Of a stretch of 64,000 nt of DNA, positions 44,989 through 53,938 are shown in pieces. The stretch covers positions 3,513,501 through 3,577,500 of the forward strand of contig NZ_CP110009.1 of assembly GCF_025947305.1 (NCBI RefSeq), written 5' to 3'. The position numbers and the translations under genes were made by a program. The first letter of the stretch is position 1; each line of letters begins with the position of its first letter. The notes beneath the pieces are model-generated. The model did no database searches. It had not been told where the DNA came from and was given only the letters and a program-made list of their open reading frames with translations. This stretch comes from Flavobacterium sp. N3904 (lineage in GTDB: Bacteria > Bacteroidota > Bacteroidia > Flavobacteriales > Flavobacteriaceae).

Positions 44989-45471
44989 TTAAAAAAATCG
45001 GCTGTGCCAACTGTCTATAGCGGGAACTTCCCATGATTCATTAAACTCTTCAATGTTGTTGACCAAATTATTAAAGACAATAGTATTTTCCGTAACCGCT
45101 TTATCTTTAACCATTTTCTTGAAATCAATCAATGTTTTGTGTGCAATGTGTTCGCCTAATTTGAAGGTAACATTCATTTTATCCAATAAATCGACATTGT
45201 ATTTTTTTTCCAAACCTTGAATAAATTCAACTGATGAATCGATAGAACAACCCGTTGCTGCCTGAACATCTTGATTTACAGCCAGAATAATAAACCGATT
45301 GTATTTCATTAAATAGGAGGATTCCAAGCTAGTCCCATGAGCAGCCCATTCGTTAAGAAATGCTTGCAAATCAGTTTCGATTTCAGAAAATTCGGCATCC
45401 GAAAATTTTCTATTCGATTGATAAATCCAAATTCTGGATTCTTCGGGTAAATTTTCAAAAGGAACGTACAT
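44989..45471 (-). CDS. Small conserved protein, often mislabelled ABC transporter ATPase
   Basis: 160 aa, cytosolic, with no signal peptide. It starts MYVPFENLPEESRIWIYQSN and contains CSIDSSVEFIQGLEKKYN (about 93-110), which is highly conserved in Bacteroidota relatives as far as I recall. There is no Walker A, Walker B or ABC signature, so the annotation ABC transporter ATPase used for relatives cannot be right. The function is unknown. It sits between the two PAP2 genes, 19 bp from the downstream one, suggesting co-transcription. Confidence 0.7.
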   Translation of the reverse strand: MYVPFENLPEESRIWIYQSNRKFSDAEFSEIETDLQAFLNEWAAHGTSLESSYLMKYNRFIILAVNQDVQAATGCSIDSSVEFIQGLEKKYNVDLLDKMNVTFKLGEHIAHKTLIDFKKMVKDKAVTENTIVFNNLVNNIEEFNESWEVPAIDSWHSRFF

Positions 45472-45489
45472 GTTGTAATAATTTTAATC

Positions 45490-45506
45490 CCGATAAGCTA
45501 TCGGAA
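45490..45506. repeat. Short hairpin CCGATAAGCTATCGG
   Basis: 6-bp stem (CCGATA / TATCGG) with a 3-nt loop between two genes on the minus strand. The CCGATA..TATCGG palindrome is a common intergenic hairpin in flavobacteria and could be a weak terminator. Confidence 0.45.
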
Positions 45507-45553
45507 GCAGATTTATAATTTTAGACTTAATAACTTCTTTATATTCTTTTAGT

Positions 45554-46330
45554 TTAAAAAGACGAAACATAACCAAATCCTACTTGTTTTCCATCGTAAT
45601 AAGGAATAAACGCAGATTTTCGGTTTGGATTACTTTTTGATGCAAATAATTTATTCACAGTTGGAAACAACCAATATCCAGCTTTTGCACTTAATATACC
45701 TATTCCAGCTCCTGCAGCAACATCTGTAAGCCAATGGCGGTTATTATACATTCTAAATGCTCCGGTAAAAGTTGCTATTGCATATCCTGAAACTCCGTAC
45801 CAAATAGAAACATCTTTGTATTCTTGATACAAAAACTCTGCTCCCATAAAAGCCGTAGCTGTATGACCTGAAGGAAAAGAATTATTACTTGTTCCATCTG
45901 GTCTTTCTACTTTTGTTATAGACTTTAAACCAGTGACGGTTACAGTCATAATCAAAAAGGAAGTAGCAAGAATGATAGATTTATCTTTAAAATTGTTTTT
46001 CCCTTTTACACCAAAAGCTCCCAAAGCATAAACCGAAACAGCAGGAACATATTGTGTAAAATCATCAATTGTTATTTGCTTATCGATGTGTTCAACCACT
46101 TCTTCACTGATTTCTGAATTAAAATCTTTAATTTGATCGCTATTAATACCAATCAAACCAAATCCTATTAGAGCACCAGGAATAATTAACTGTTTGGGAT
46201 TAAACTTTAATTCTTGTACTTTTTTTGTAACACTTAATGTATCTGGCGATTTAATTGTATCTAATGTTTGAGCACAAAGGGAACTACTTATAAGTAACCA
46301 AAAGATAAAAATAAATTTTATAAAAGACAT
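45554..46330 (-). CDS. PAP2-family phosphatase
   Basis: 258 aa, larger paralogue of the nearby PAP2 enzyme. A signal peptide (to about 20) precedes a hydrophobic core. KSITKVERP (K-x6-RP) and SFPSGHTATAFMGAE (PSGH) are intact. The third motif reads FRMYNNRHWLTDVAAG, that is, Phe instead of Ser before the Arg, with the catalytic His and Asp present. It is probably a lipid-phosphate phosphatase at the periplasmic face. Downstream of the Fe-S/CCG pair with an 8 bp gap, so it may share their transcript. Confidence 0.88.
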   Translation of the reverse strand: MSFIKFIFIFWLLISSSLCAQTLDTIKSPDTLSVTKKVQELKFNPKQLIIPGALIGFGLIGINSDQIKDFNSEISEEVVEHIDKQITIDDFTQYVPAVSVYALGAFGVKGKNNFKDKSIILATSFLIMTVTVTGLKSITKVERPDGTSNNSFPSGHTATAFMGAEFLYQEYKDVSIWYGVSGYAIATFTGAFRMYNNRHWLTDVAAGAGIGILSAKAGYWLFPTVNKLFASKSNPNRKSAFIPYYDGKQVGFGYVSSF

Positions 46331-46338
46331 ATTCGTTT

Positions 46339-47130
46339 CTATAAATCTTGGGCATTTGCAATCAATTCGGCTATATCCATTACTTTGATATCTCCTTCTC
46401 TTTCTTTATTTTTAACACCATCTGTTAACATGGTATTACAAAATGGACAACCTGCTGCAATAATATCAGGTTTTGTATCAAGAGCATCTTCTGTTCTTTC
46501 AACATTAATTTCTTTAATACCTGGTTCTGCATCTTTAAACATTTGAGCACCTCCTGCTCCACAACATAGACCATTGGCTTTAGAACGTTTCATTTCAAGT
46601 AATTCAACATCCAATTTCTGGATTAAGTCTCTTGGTGCTTCATATACATTGTTGGCTCTGCCCAAATAACATGGATCATGAAAAGTTATACGTTTCCCTT
46701 TGAATTGACCACCTTCGATAGTCAGACGTCCTGAATCTAACAATGATTTAAGGAATTCTGTATGATGTACTACTTCATAATGCCCTCCCAATTCTGGGTA
46801 TTCATTTTTTAAAGTATTAAAACAATGTGGGCAAGCAGTAACTATTTTTTTTGCTTCATATGCATTCAGCACTTCAATATTCATCATGGCCTGCATTTGA
46901 AACAAAAATTCATTTCCGGCTCTTTTTGCTGGATCTCCAGTACAACTTTCTTCTGTGCCGAGAACTGCAAAAGAAACATTCGCTCGGTTCAATATTCGCA
47001 CAAATGCTTTAGTGATTTTTTTTGCTCTATCATCAAAACTTCCTGCACAACCTACCCAAAATAAAACTTCTGGTTGTTTTCCTTGAGCTAGCATTTCGGC
47101 CATTGTTGGCACAATTAAATTTTCTGACAT
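46339..47130 (-). CDS. CCG-domain (Fe-S)-binding redox subunit, HdrB/GlpC-like
   Basis: 263 aa with CCG-type cysteine motifs: VTACPHCFNTLKNEYP (about 98), HDPCYLGRANN (about 151), LCCGAGGAQMF (about 193) and AAGCPFCNTML (about 229). These bind an unusual Fe-S cluster or form the heterodisulfide-reductase-like catalytic site. The N-terminal domain keeps VLFWVGCAGSFDDR but lacks a second complete Cys pair. Paired with the upstream membrane dicluster protein, it forms a two-subunit redox module resembling HdrDE or GlpC, with unknown donor and acceptor. Quinone linkage is inference. Confidence 0.85.
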   Translation of the reverse strand: MSENLIVPTMAEMLAQGKQPEVLFWVGCAGSFDDRAKKITKAFVRILNRANVSFAVLGTEESCTGDPAKRAGNEFLFQMQAMMNIEVLNAYEAKKIVTACPHCFNTLKNEYPELGGHYEVVHHTEFLKSLLDSGRLTIEGGQFKGKRITFHDPCYLGRANNVYEAPRDLIQKLDVELLEMKRSKANGLCCGAGGAQMFKDAEPGIKEINVERTEDALDTKPDIIAAGCPFCNTMLTDGVKNKEREGDIKVMDIAELIANAQDL

Positions 47131-47138
47131 TTCTTTTT

Positions 47139-47208
47139 GTTTAATCGTTGATTTCTAATTTGTTAAATCGTTTAATTATTTAATCGTTGATTTGTAAATC
47201 GGTTAAAC
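47139..47208. repeat. Direct repeat of about 31 bp between the Fe-S genes
   Basis: Copies at 47139-47169 and 47178-47208 share TTTAATCGTTGATTT followed by TAA and GTTAAA-like ends. Further TTTAA/GTTAAAC fragments follow up to the upstream gene. They lie in the 104 bp gap between the two Fe-S genes. Confidence 0.6.
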
Positions 47209-47234
47209 AAATAACCAATTAAACAGTTAAACTA

Positions 47235-48566
47235 TTAGTCGTTTTTCCAGTTCAATCGGTCTTGTTGACTGTATTGCCAAGGAGCTCCATTATTTTCAAT
47301 ATTAGTCATCATCGCATTTAGAGACATTGGAGCAGCACTTTGTTCCATTACCAAATAACGTCTCATATCCATAATGATTGAAAGCGGGCTAATATTTACA
47401 GGACATTCCTCTACACAAGCGTTACATGACGTGCATGCCCACAACTCTTCGGGAGTAATATAATCGTTTAATAAAGATTTGTTGTCCGGTACAAAAACAC
47501 CTTTGTTGGCATCAATATTTTTCCCAACTTCTTCAAGACGATCTCTAGTATCCATCATAATTTTACGAGGAGACAATTTTTTTCCGGTTTGACTTGCTGG
47601 ACAAGAAGAAGTACAACGACCACATTCGGTACAGGTATATGCATTCAACAATTGAACCCAATTTAAATCTTGAATATCACTAGCTCCAAATTTACTAGGA
47701 ACTGCATCTTCTGAAACTGGCGCCGCCGCAAAAGGGTCTGCGTTTGGATCCATCATCAATTTTACTTCGGCTGTAACTGAAGCTAAATTATCAAATTGCC
47801 CTTGTGGAGTAAGATTAGCAAAATAAGTATTTGGGAAAGCCAATAAAATATGCAAGTGCTTCGAAAAATACAAATAATTCATAAAAATCAAAATTCCAAC
47901 AATGTGCAACCACCAGAATCCCTCATTAAGAAGCATAACTAACTCATTTGACATTCCGTTGAAAACCGGAGCAATAAATTGGCTAACTGGAAAAGATCCC
48001 GCTTTTATAAAATGAGAAAATCCGCCTGGAACATTTTGCAAATGCAAATCGGTAGCATTCATTAATAAAAACAAAGTCATCAAAACAACTTCAAAGTACA
48101 AGATATAATTAGCATCGTTTTTTGGGCTTCCATCCAAGTCAGAACTTATGAATCGTTTTAGTTTAATGATATTTCTTCTAATCCAAAATGTAAAAACTGC
48201 AATTAGAACAAGAAAAGCTAGAATTTCGAAAGATCCTATTAAAACATCGTAAACAATTCCAAGAGGTGCGAAAATTCTATGAGTACCAAATAACCCATCA
48301 ATAATAATTTCTAATAATTCGATATTAATAATTACAAACCCAACATAAACTATAATATGCAGTATACCAGCAACAGGCCTTTTTACCATTTTGGATTGTC
48401 CAAGAGCAATCATTGCCATATTTCTCCAACGTGCTTTTGCATTATCTTTACGATTTACTGCCACACCTAAATTAATATTGCGGATAATTTTTTTTACATT
48501 CGAATAAAAATATCCGAAACCAATAATCAATACTATGGCAAATAACACATTACTTAGATAACCCAT
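47235..48566 (-). CDS. Membrane 4Fe-4S dicluster protein, HdrE/NarI-like plus ferredoxin domain
   Basis: 443 aa. About five to six transmembrane helices (residues 4-22, 67-90, 105-130, 155-175, 215-240) form a cytochrome-b-like or quinone-site part. A soluble C-terminal domain carries two clusters: CTECGRCTSSCPASQTGKK (about 315) and CTSCNACVEECPVNISP (about 381). It is predicted to pass electrons between the membrane quinone pool and the CCG partner downstream. His residues in the helices (HIIVYVGF, HIVGIL, HLHILL) could bind heme; this is uncertain. It starts 16 bp after the MlaD-like gene. Confidence 0.85.
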   Translation of the reverse strand: MGYLSNVLFAIVLIIGFGYFYSNVKKIIRNINLGVAVNRKDNAKARWRNMAMIALGQSKMVKRPVAGILHIIVYVGFVIINIELLEIIIDGLFGTHRIFAPLGIVYDVLIGSFEILAFLVLIAVFTFWIRRNIIKLKRFISSDLDGSPKNDANYILYFEVVLMTLFLLMNATDLHLQNVPGGFSHFIKAGSFPVSQFIAPVFNGMSNELVMLLNEGFWWLHIVGILIFMNYLYFSKHLHILLAFPNTYFANLTPQGQFDNLASVTAEVKLMMDPNADPFAAAPVSEDAVPSKFGASDIQDLNWVQLLNAYTCTECGRCTSSCPASQTGKKLSPRKIMMDTRDRLEEVGKNIDANKGVFVPDNKSLLNDYITPEELWACTSCNACVEECPVNISPLSIIMDMRRYLVMEQSAAPMSLNAMMTNIENNGAPWQYSQQDRLNWKND

Positions 48567-48582
48567 AAATAGTTGTTTTTTT

Positions 48583-49533
48583 TTATTTTGTTATAGAATC
48601 TTTTGGAGCAACATAAGGTTTGTTTTTCTTTCCAAAAACAGACACATTTACATAACGCGTAGGATTTAATCTCACATCTTGTAGAAGTAATTCCAATTCT
48701 TTAGACGTTTTTTCTAAGTTATTATAAAGGGCGTCGTCTTTGATTAATTTGCCCATGGTTCCTTTTCCAGAATCAAGTCCTTTCATTAAACCATCGACTT
48801 TGCTTAATGTAGCATTCAAATTTCGAACTGTTTTTCCCAAATCTGCTTTATTCAAAGAATCTGAAATTTTAGAAAAATCACTTGAGACTTTATTAAAATT
48901 GGATACAACTCCTTTTAATTGTCCTTTATTTTCGTCCAAAATAGCATTTGCGTTCAAAGAAACTTTATGAAATTGCTCCATAGTTTCACTTAATTCAGCA
49001 AGAGTCTTTTTTAAATCGGCTTGACCTTTTGCGTCTAAAACTGTATTCAACCCAGAAATTAATTGATCGGCACTTGTCATTAGCTTTTCAACTTTAACCA
49101 TCACCGGAGATAATTTATCACCTAATGAATCTGTCAAACTTGGTTGGATTGTCCCCACTAAATAACTATTGTTTTCAGCCAAGACCTTATCATTATAATT
49201 AGGATGAATTGCAACTTGTTTTCCTCCAATTAAACTAGCTTCATAAATTACTGCTGTACTGGTTTTGGAAATTGGAAAATCAGTATTCAATTGTAATTCA
49301 ACCAATAAACTTCCATTCTCTTTAATAGTAATAGTTTTAACTTTCCCTATAACCAACCCATTGATAGTAATTGGAGCTGATGGCGCTAGCCCCTCAACAT
49401 TGGCATATTCAACATAAAATGTTTTATAACTGTTAAAAAGGTCTTTGCCTTTTAAAAAACTATATCCCCAAATGAACAATAAAATGGATGTAATAACTAA
49501 AATAGCAGTTTTTATTTCTCTTGTAATTTTCAA
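48583..49533 (-). CDS. MlaD/MCE-family lipid-transport protein
   Basis: 316 aa. One N-terminal transmembrane helix (about 10-27) anchors it to the inner membrane. An MCE domain (about 38-115) has VEYANVEGLAPSAPITINGL and the GLVIGKV turn. A long helical/coiled stretch (about 150-270) follows. It is the substrate-binding subunit type of phospholipid shuttles between the two membranes. The permease and ATPase (MlaE, MlaF) are not in the window. It is read with the downstream Fe-S pair and lies 56 bp after the amidase gene, which suggests an envelope gene cluster. Confidence 0.88.
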   Translation of the reverse strand: MKITREIKTAILVITSILLFIWGYSFLKGKDLFNSYKTFYVEYANVEGLAPSAPITINGLVIGKVKTITIKENGSLLVELQLNTDFPISKTSTAVIYEASLIGGKQVAIHPNYNDKVLAENNSYLVGTIQPSLTDSLGDKLSPVMVKVEKLMTSADQLISGLNTVLDAKGQADLKKTLAELSETMEQFHKVSLNANAILDENKGQLKGVVSNFNKVSSDFSKISDSLNKADLGKTVRNLNATLSKVDGLMKGLDSGKGTMGKLIKDDALYNNLEKTSKELELLLQDVRLNPTRYVNVSVFGKKNKPYVAPKDSITK

Positions 49534-49589
49534 AATTTTTTTATTTTTATTTGCGCAAATTTAATATAAAATATTTGACTTGTAATTAA

Positions 49590-50720
49590 TTATTTAATTG
49601 CTTCTTGCATGCTTATTTTCTTTCCGTTTTTGAAAGCAATTAAGAAAGCTGAATCATAGCCTTTAGACTTGGCGTCATTCAAATGATTTTTTGCTTCACT
49701 ATAATCAGTTGTTTCACCATATAGATATTTATAAATTTTATCTTCATAAACTTTAGAAACATTTTTCAACCCTTTAAAATTTTTAGAATCTAATGCTATA
49801 TTTTTTTTACTTGCTGACAGTTGAACTTTATAGATTGCCCCTAAAGTATCTTTTTTAATTATAGTCTTATCAATTTCTTGTGTATCAGAACTTTTTATTG
49901 GATTCTCTTTAAGAATTTGCGAAGGTTTTTCGCCAAATGTTTCTGCTCCTCCATCACCAAAATATTCATTTTTATAACTTATAATGGCATCAGCAATCGC
50001 TCTGGCAATATCATTTTGTCCTTGTTCAGAATTTAAAACTTCACCTTCAACAGTATTTGAAACAAAACCAGTTTCTATCAAAACTCTAGGCATATAGGCT
50101 TTATGTAATACCATATAAGGAGCTTGTTTTACACCTCCCTGTCTTATTTTTTTCCCTAATAAAGCAAAAGCGTCTTCTACCTTGCTTGCCAATGAAATAC
50201 TGTTTTCCAAATATTCTTCTTGCATCAAGGTCATTCCAATCATGGTTTCAGGTGAATTTGGATCAAAACCTTCGTATTTCTGTTTATAATCTTTCTCTAA
50301 AGTGATAACAGAGTTCTCTTTCTTTGCTGCTTCAAGATTGGAAGCTACTTTGGTCATACCCATTACATAAGTTTCTGTACCATCAGCAGCTAAGTTTCTA
50401 TTGGCATTACAATGTATAGAAACAAAAATTGTTGCATCAGCTCTGTTTGCAATATTTGCCCGCTCAACCAAATCAACGAATACATCTGTTTTTCGGGTAT
50501 AAATCACATCGATTTTGGGATAGGATTCCAGAATTTTGCCCACTTTTAAAACTATGGCCAAAGCAATGTTTTTTTCGATACGACCGCTATATACGGCACC
50601 AAAATCATGATCTCCATGTCCTGCATCTAAGGCTACTCTAAAATAATTAGATTGACTGTAGGTTTCAAAAGACAATAATGCTAGCAATATAGATAATGAA
50701 ACTTTAAATTTATTTGACAT
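49590..50720 (-). CDS. N-acetylmuramoyl-L-alanine amidase (Amidase_3)
   Basis: Cleaves the lactyl-amide bond of peptidoglycan during cell separation. A signal peptide (to about 22) is followed by the catalytic domain (about 26-240). The zinc ligands are in ALDAGHGDHDFGA, the VDLVERANIAN Glu, FVSIHCNANRN, and the catalytic Glu in VLIETGFVSN. The C-terminal part (about 290-376, VQLSASKKNIALDSKNFKGL) resembles a SPOR-like peptidoglycan-binding fold. 376 aa. It is divergent from the LptD-like gene, with a 134 bp gap, and transcribed with the MlaD-like gene. Confidence 0.92.
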   Translation of the reverse strand: MSNKFKVSLSILLALLSFETYSQSNYFRVALDAGHGDHDFGAVYSGRIEKNIALAIVLKVGKILESYPKIDVIYTRKTDVFVDLVERANIANRADATIFVSIHCNANRNLAADGTETYVMGMTKVASNLEAAKKENSVITLEKDYKQKYEGFDPNSPETMIGMTLMQEEYLENSISLASKVEDAFALLGKKIRQGGVKQAPYMVLHKAYMPRVLIETGFVSNTVEGEVLNSEQGQNDIARAIADAIISYKNEYFGDGGAETFGEKPSQILKENPIKSSDTQEIDKTIIKKDTLGAIYKVQLSASKKNIALDSKNFKGLKNVSKVYEDKIYKYLYGETTDYSEAKNHLNDAKSKGYDSAFLIAFKNGKKISMQEAIK

Positions 50721-50799
50721 ATACCTTGAATAGTTAATTTAATTATAAGACTTCCGTTATAAATTTCTCAATTGATTATTTTTGACAAAAATTTATATG

Positions 50800-50807
50800 T
50801 AATTTTG
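50800..50807 (+). promoter_or_regulatory. Putative -7 box of the LptD-like gene
   Basis: TAATTTTG fits TAnnTTTG. The transcript would start about 50813, giving a leader of about 40 nt to the TTG start at 50855. A TTG 15 bp upstream is too close for the usual spacing. Confidence 0.4.
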
Positions 50808-50854
50808 GCTCGCGAATAAATAGCCTTCATTATACAAAAATAGCATTTAAACCT

Positions 50855-53527
50855 TTGCATACAAACTTATTTAATATCGTTTTACTATCAATTTTCCTAA
50901 CATTAGGATCTAGTAATTTATATTCACAAGATATAAAAAAGAAACAAACCACCATACCTTCTAACAAACAAGTAGTTACTCCCATTACGGTTAAAGATAG
51001 CATGAAAAATCCTATTGCTTCTACTCAAAATGATACCGTTCGTTTAGACACTATCAAAGTAAAGAAAAAGATTCTTGATGGTAAAGTAAAATACAAATCT
51101 GTCGATTATGCAAAGATCGATCAAAAGAAAAAACTCATCACATTATATGACAAAGCCGAATTATACTACCAAGATGTAGAATTAAAATCCGGAATTATTG
51201 TTATGGATTATGAAAAAAATGAAGTGTATGCCGGTCGAATCAAAGATTCGTTGGGAAATTACACTCAATATCCAAACTTTAAACAAGGTGCAAATGTTGT
51301 CGAACCGGATTCCATTCGATTTAATTTTAAAACAAAAAAAGCATTAATATGGAATTCCAGGTCAGAGCAAGGCGATTTTAAAATTAAAGCAGCCATTACC
51401 AAAAAAGAAAATGACTCGGTTTATTTCTTAAAAGGTGCTCGATTTACTACTGCGAAAGATATTGATAATCCTGAGTATTATTTTACAACCAATAAAGTAA
51501 AATTTGTTCCCGGAAAAAAAATAGTCACAGGAGTTACCAATATGGTCATTGAAGGAGTTCCCACGCCTCTATTTCTTCCCTTTGCTTATTTTCCTCTTTC
51601 GAAAGAAACGAGCACTTCAGGTATTATTTTACCTTCGTATAACGACTCAAATAACAGGGGATTTTCGCTGCAAAATGGGGGGTATTATTTTGCGATGAGT
51701 GACCATTATAATCTTACAGTCTTGGGAGATTATTATACCAATGGTAGCTATGGATTGGGTTTTCAATCTTCCTATGCCAATCGATATCATTATCAAGGAA
51801 ACGTCAATATTCGATTTGAAAATAATATCACCAGTGAAAGAGGATATCCTGATTATTCCAAAACAAAAATTTACAACATTCAATGGTCCCATTCACAGGA
51901 CTCAAAAGCCAATCCAAATTCAACTTTTTCAGCATCTGTGAATCTTGGAAGTAGCGAATATTTCAAACAAACTGTAAATCAAGTGAATGTCGGATCTTCT
52001 TTGAATAACACTTTGAGTTCCTCAATTTCATATAGTAGAACTTTTAATTCGATGGTACCACAATCAAGGCTATCATTAACGGCAACGCATTCGCAAAATA
52101 CCCAGACTCAAGTCATCAATATGACACTCCCAACTTTACAGTTTAGTTTGGATAGAATGTATCCATTTGCGATGAATGACGGTGCAAAAAAAGGATTTTT
52201 CAAGAATATAAACTTGCAATATAACCTAAATGGGAAAAACAGTTTTGTAACTACAGATTCTTTATTCTTTAAGCCCGAAATGTTTAGGGATGCCGAAATT
52301 GGATTTCAACAAACAATTCCATTAAGTACTAACTTCAAAATATTTAAATATTTTAGTGCCTCAACTTCTGTAAATTATGACGAAGTATGGTATTTTAACA
52401 CTATTAACAAAAAATATAACGATCAAACAAATACAGTTGTAACTACCGATGTTAAAGGATTTGAAGCTTTTAGAACCTATTCGACAAATACGAGCATCGG
52501 AACAACAATTTATGGTACTTTCAAATTTGGAGACGACAAAAAAATACAAGCCATACGACATGTCATGCGACCTGCAATTTCGCATAGCTACACTCCCAGT
52601 TTTGAAAAATATTATGATACTTACGCTACTGACGCCAGTGGATCGATGCTCAAAGAATATACCCGCTTTGAAGGTGGTATTTATGGATCGCCAGGTGTTA
52701 CCAGCTCCAATTTTGTAGGTTTTAATTTGAGCAATACTTTTGAAGCCAAAGTAAAAGATAAAGACAGCACAAAAACTGAGGCAAAAAAAATAATGCTTCT
52801 AAATAATTTAAATCTACAAACCAGCTATAATATTAATGCCACTTCTCTGGCTTGGTCACCGGTAAGAGTTAGCGGTGGAACTCAATTTTTTGACAATAAA
52901 TTAAGTGCCAATTTTGGAGCTACTTTAGATCCTTATGCTATTGATAATTCCGGAAACAGAATCAATACTTTTAACATCAACAACGGCGGAAGTCTTTTTA
53001 GAATGACCAGTGCAAACCTAACAATGAACTATTCTCTTTCCAGTGATGGATTAAAAGAAAAAAAGAACACTCAAAGCCAAAGAAACGGAGGTAGAAGTGA
53101 TGATTTATTTGGATCGGATATCGATTTGGCTAATGTCAAGAAAAGTCAGTTTGACAAAGAAGATGAAGAAGGCGAAGATAAAGTAACCGAATTCTTTAGA
53201 TCAAAATTGCCATGGGATATGACCTTTGCTTATTCCCTGACTTATGGAAATAACAATCGTGAAAATAAAATAATAGGAAACTCAATAATGATTTCTGCCA
53301 ATGCAGATTTAACCCCAAAATGGAAAGCCGGTATATCGACCGGTTACGATTTTGTTCAAAACGGAGTCACTTTTACACAACTTCGATTTGAAAGGGATTT
53401 AATGAGTTGGAGAATGGATTTTAACTGGACTCCTTTTGGTACAAACGCAAGCTGGAATTTTTACATAGGTATAAAATCCGGCGTATTGAGTGATATCAAA
53501 TGGGAAAAACGTAATCTTACTAATTAG
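50855..53527 (+). CDS. LptD/OstA-like outer-membrane lipopolysaccharide-assembly protein
   Basis: 890 aa. A signal-peptide-like start (LFNIVLLSIFLTLGSSNLYSQ) is followed by an OstA/LptA-like jellyroll (about 80-215, VDYAKIDQKKKLITLYDKAELYY). A long C-terminal beta-barrel (about 240-890) has alternating strands rich in Tyr, Asn and Ser, ending NASWNFYIGIKSG. It would insert LPS at the cell surface. The annotated start is a TTG: no ATG is in frame before the TGA stop at 50783, so the real start may be this TTG or a further upstream ATA/ATT. It is divergent from the amidase gene. Confidence 0.85.
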   Translation: MHTNLFNIVLLSIFLTLGSSNLYSQDIKKKQTTIPSNKQVVTPITVKDSMKNPIASTQNDTVRLDTIKVKKKILDGKVKYKSVDYAKIDQKKKLITLYDKAELYYQDVELKSGIIVMDYEKNEVYAGRIKDSLGNYTQYPNFKQGANVVEPDSIRFNFKTKKALIWNSRSEQGDFKIKAAITKKENDSVYFLKGARFTTAKDIDNPEYYFTTNKVKFVPGKKIVTGVTNMVIEGVPTPLFLPFAYFPLSKETSTSGIILPSYNDSNNRGFSLQNGGYYFAMSDHYNLTVLGDYYTNGSYGLGFQSSYANRYHYQGNVNIRFENNITSERGYPDYSKTKIYNIQWSHSQDSKANPNSTFSASVNLGSSEYFKQTVNQVNVGSSLNNTLSSSISYSRTFNSMVPQSRLSLTATHSQNTQTQVINMTLPTLQFSLDRMYPFAMNDGAKKGFFKNINLQYNLNGKNSFVTTDSLFFKPEMFRDAEIGFQQTIPLSTNFKIFKYFSASTSVNYDEVWYFNTINKKYNDQTNTVVTTDVKGFEAFRTYSTNTSIGTTIYGTFKFGDDKKIQAIRHVMRPAISHSYTPSFEKYYDTYATDASGSMLKEYTRFEGGIYGSPGVTSSNFVGFNLSNTFEAKVKDKDSTKTEAKKIMLLNNLNLQTSYNINATSLAWSPVRVSGGTQFFDNKLSANFGATLDPYAIDNSGNRINTFNINNGGSLFRMTSANLTMNYSLSSDGLKEKKNTQSQRNGGRSDDLFGSDIDLANVKKSQFDKEDEEGEDKVTEFFRSKLPWDMTFAYSLTYGNNNRENKIIGNSIMISANADLTPKWKAGISTGYDFVQNGVTFTQLRFERDLMSWRMDFNWTPFGTNASWNFYIGIKSGVLSDIKWEKRNLTN

Positions 53528-53557
53528 AACATAAATTATTAATTTTAAATACTCATT

Positions 53558-53938
53558 ATGAAAACAATAATTTACACCGATAAAGCTCCGGCACCAATTG
53601 GTCCTTATAACCAAGCGGTTTTAAAAGGAAATACTTTATACACTTCTGGTCAAATTGCTTTAGATCCATCCACAATGGAATTGGTTTTGGATAATATTGA
53701 AGTTGAAACCAAACAAGTAATGGAAAACATGAAAGCTGTTCTTGAAGCAGCTGGAATGACTTTTGAGAACGTAGTAAAAACATCTATATTCATCATGAAC
53801 ATGGCTGATTTTGGCAGAATCAATACCGTTTATGGATCTTATTTTAATGAAAAAACCGCTCCAGCTCGTGAAACGGTTCAAGTGGCTTGCTTGCCAAAAA
53901 ATGTTAATGTAGAAATCTCTATGATTGCAGTGCTATAG
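53558..53938 (+). CDS. ridA: RidA-family enamine/imine deaminase
   Basis: Hydrolyses reactive 2-aminoacrylate and similar imines released by PLP enzymes. 126 aa is the standard size. The signature SGQIALDPSTMELV (about 31), FENVVKTSIFIMNMADF and the conserved Arg in PARETVQVACLPKNVNVEI (about 108) are present. The start APAPIGPYNQAV is typical. It follows the LptD-like gene by 30 bp. Its 3' end overlaps the 3' end of mgsA on the other strand by 20 bp. Confidence 0.95.
   Translation: MKTIIYTDKAPAPIGPYNQAVLKGNTLYTSGQIALDPSTMELVLDNIEVETKQVMENMKAVLEAAGMTFENVVKTSIFIMNMADFGRINTVYGSYFNEKTAPARETVQVACLPKNVNVEISMIAVL

Noticed and set aside
44989..45471. ABC transporter ATPase
   Set aside because: No Walker A, Walker B or signature motif.
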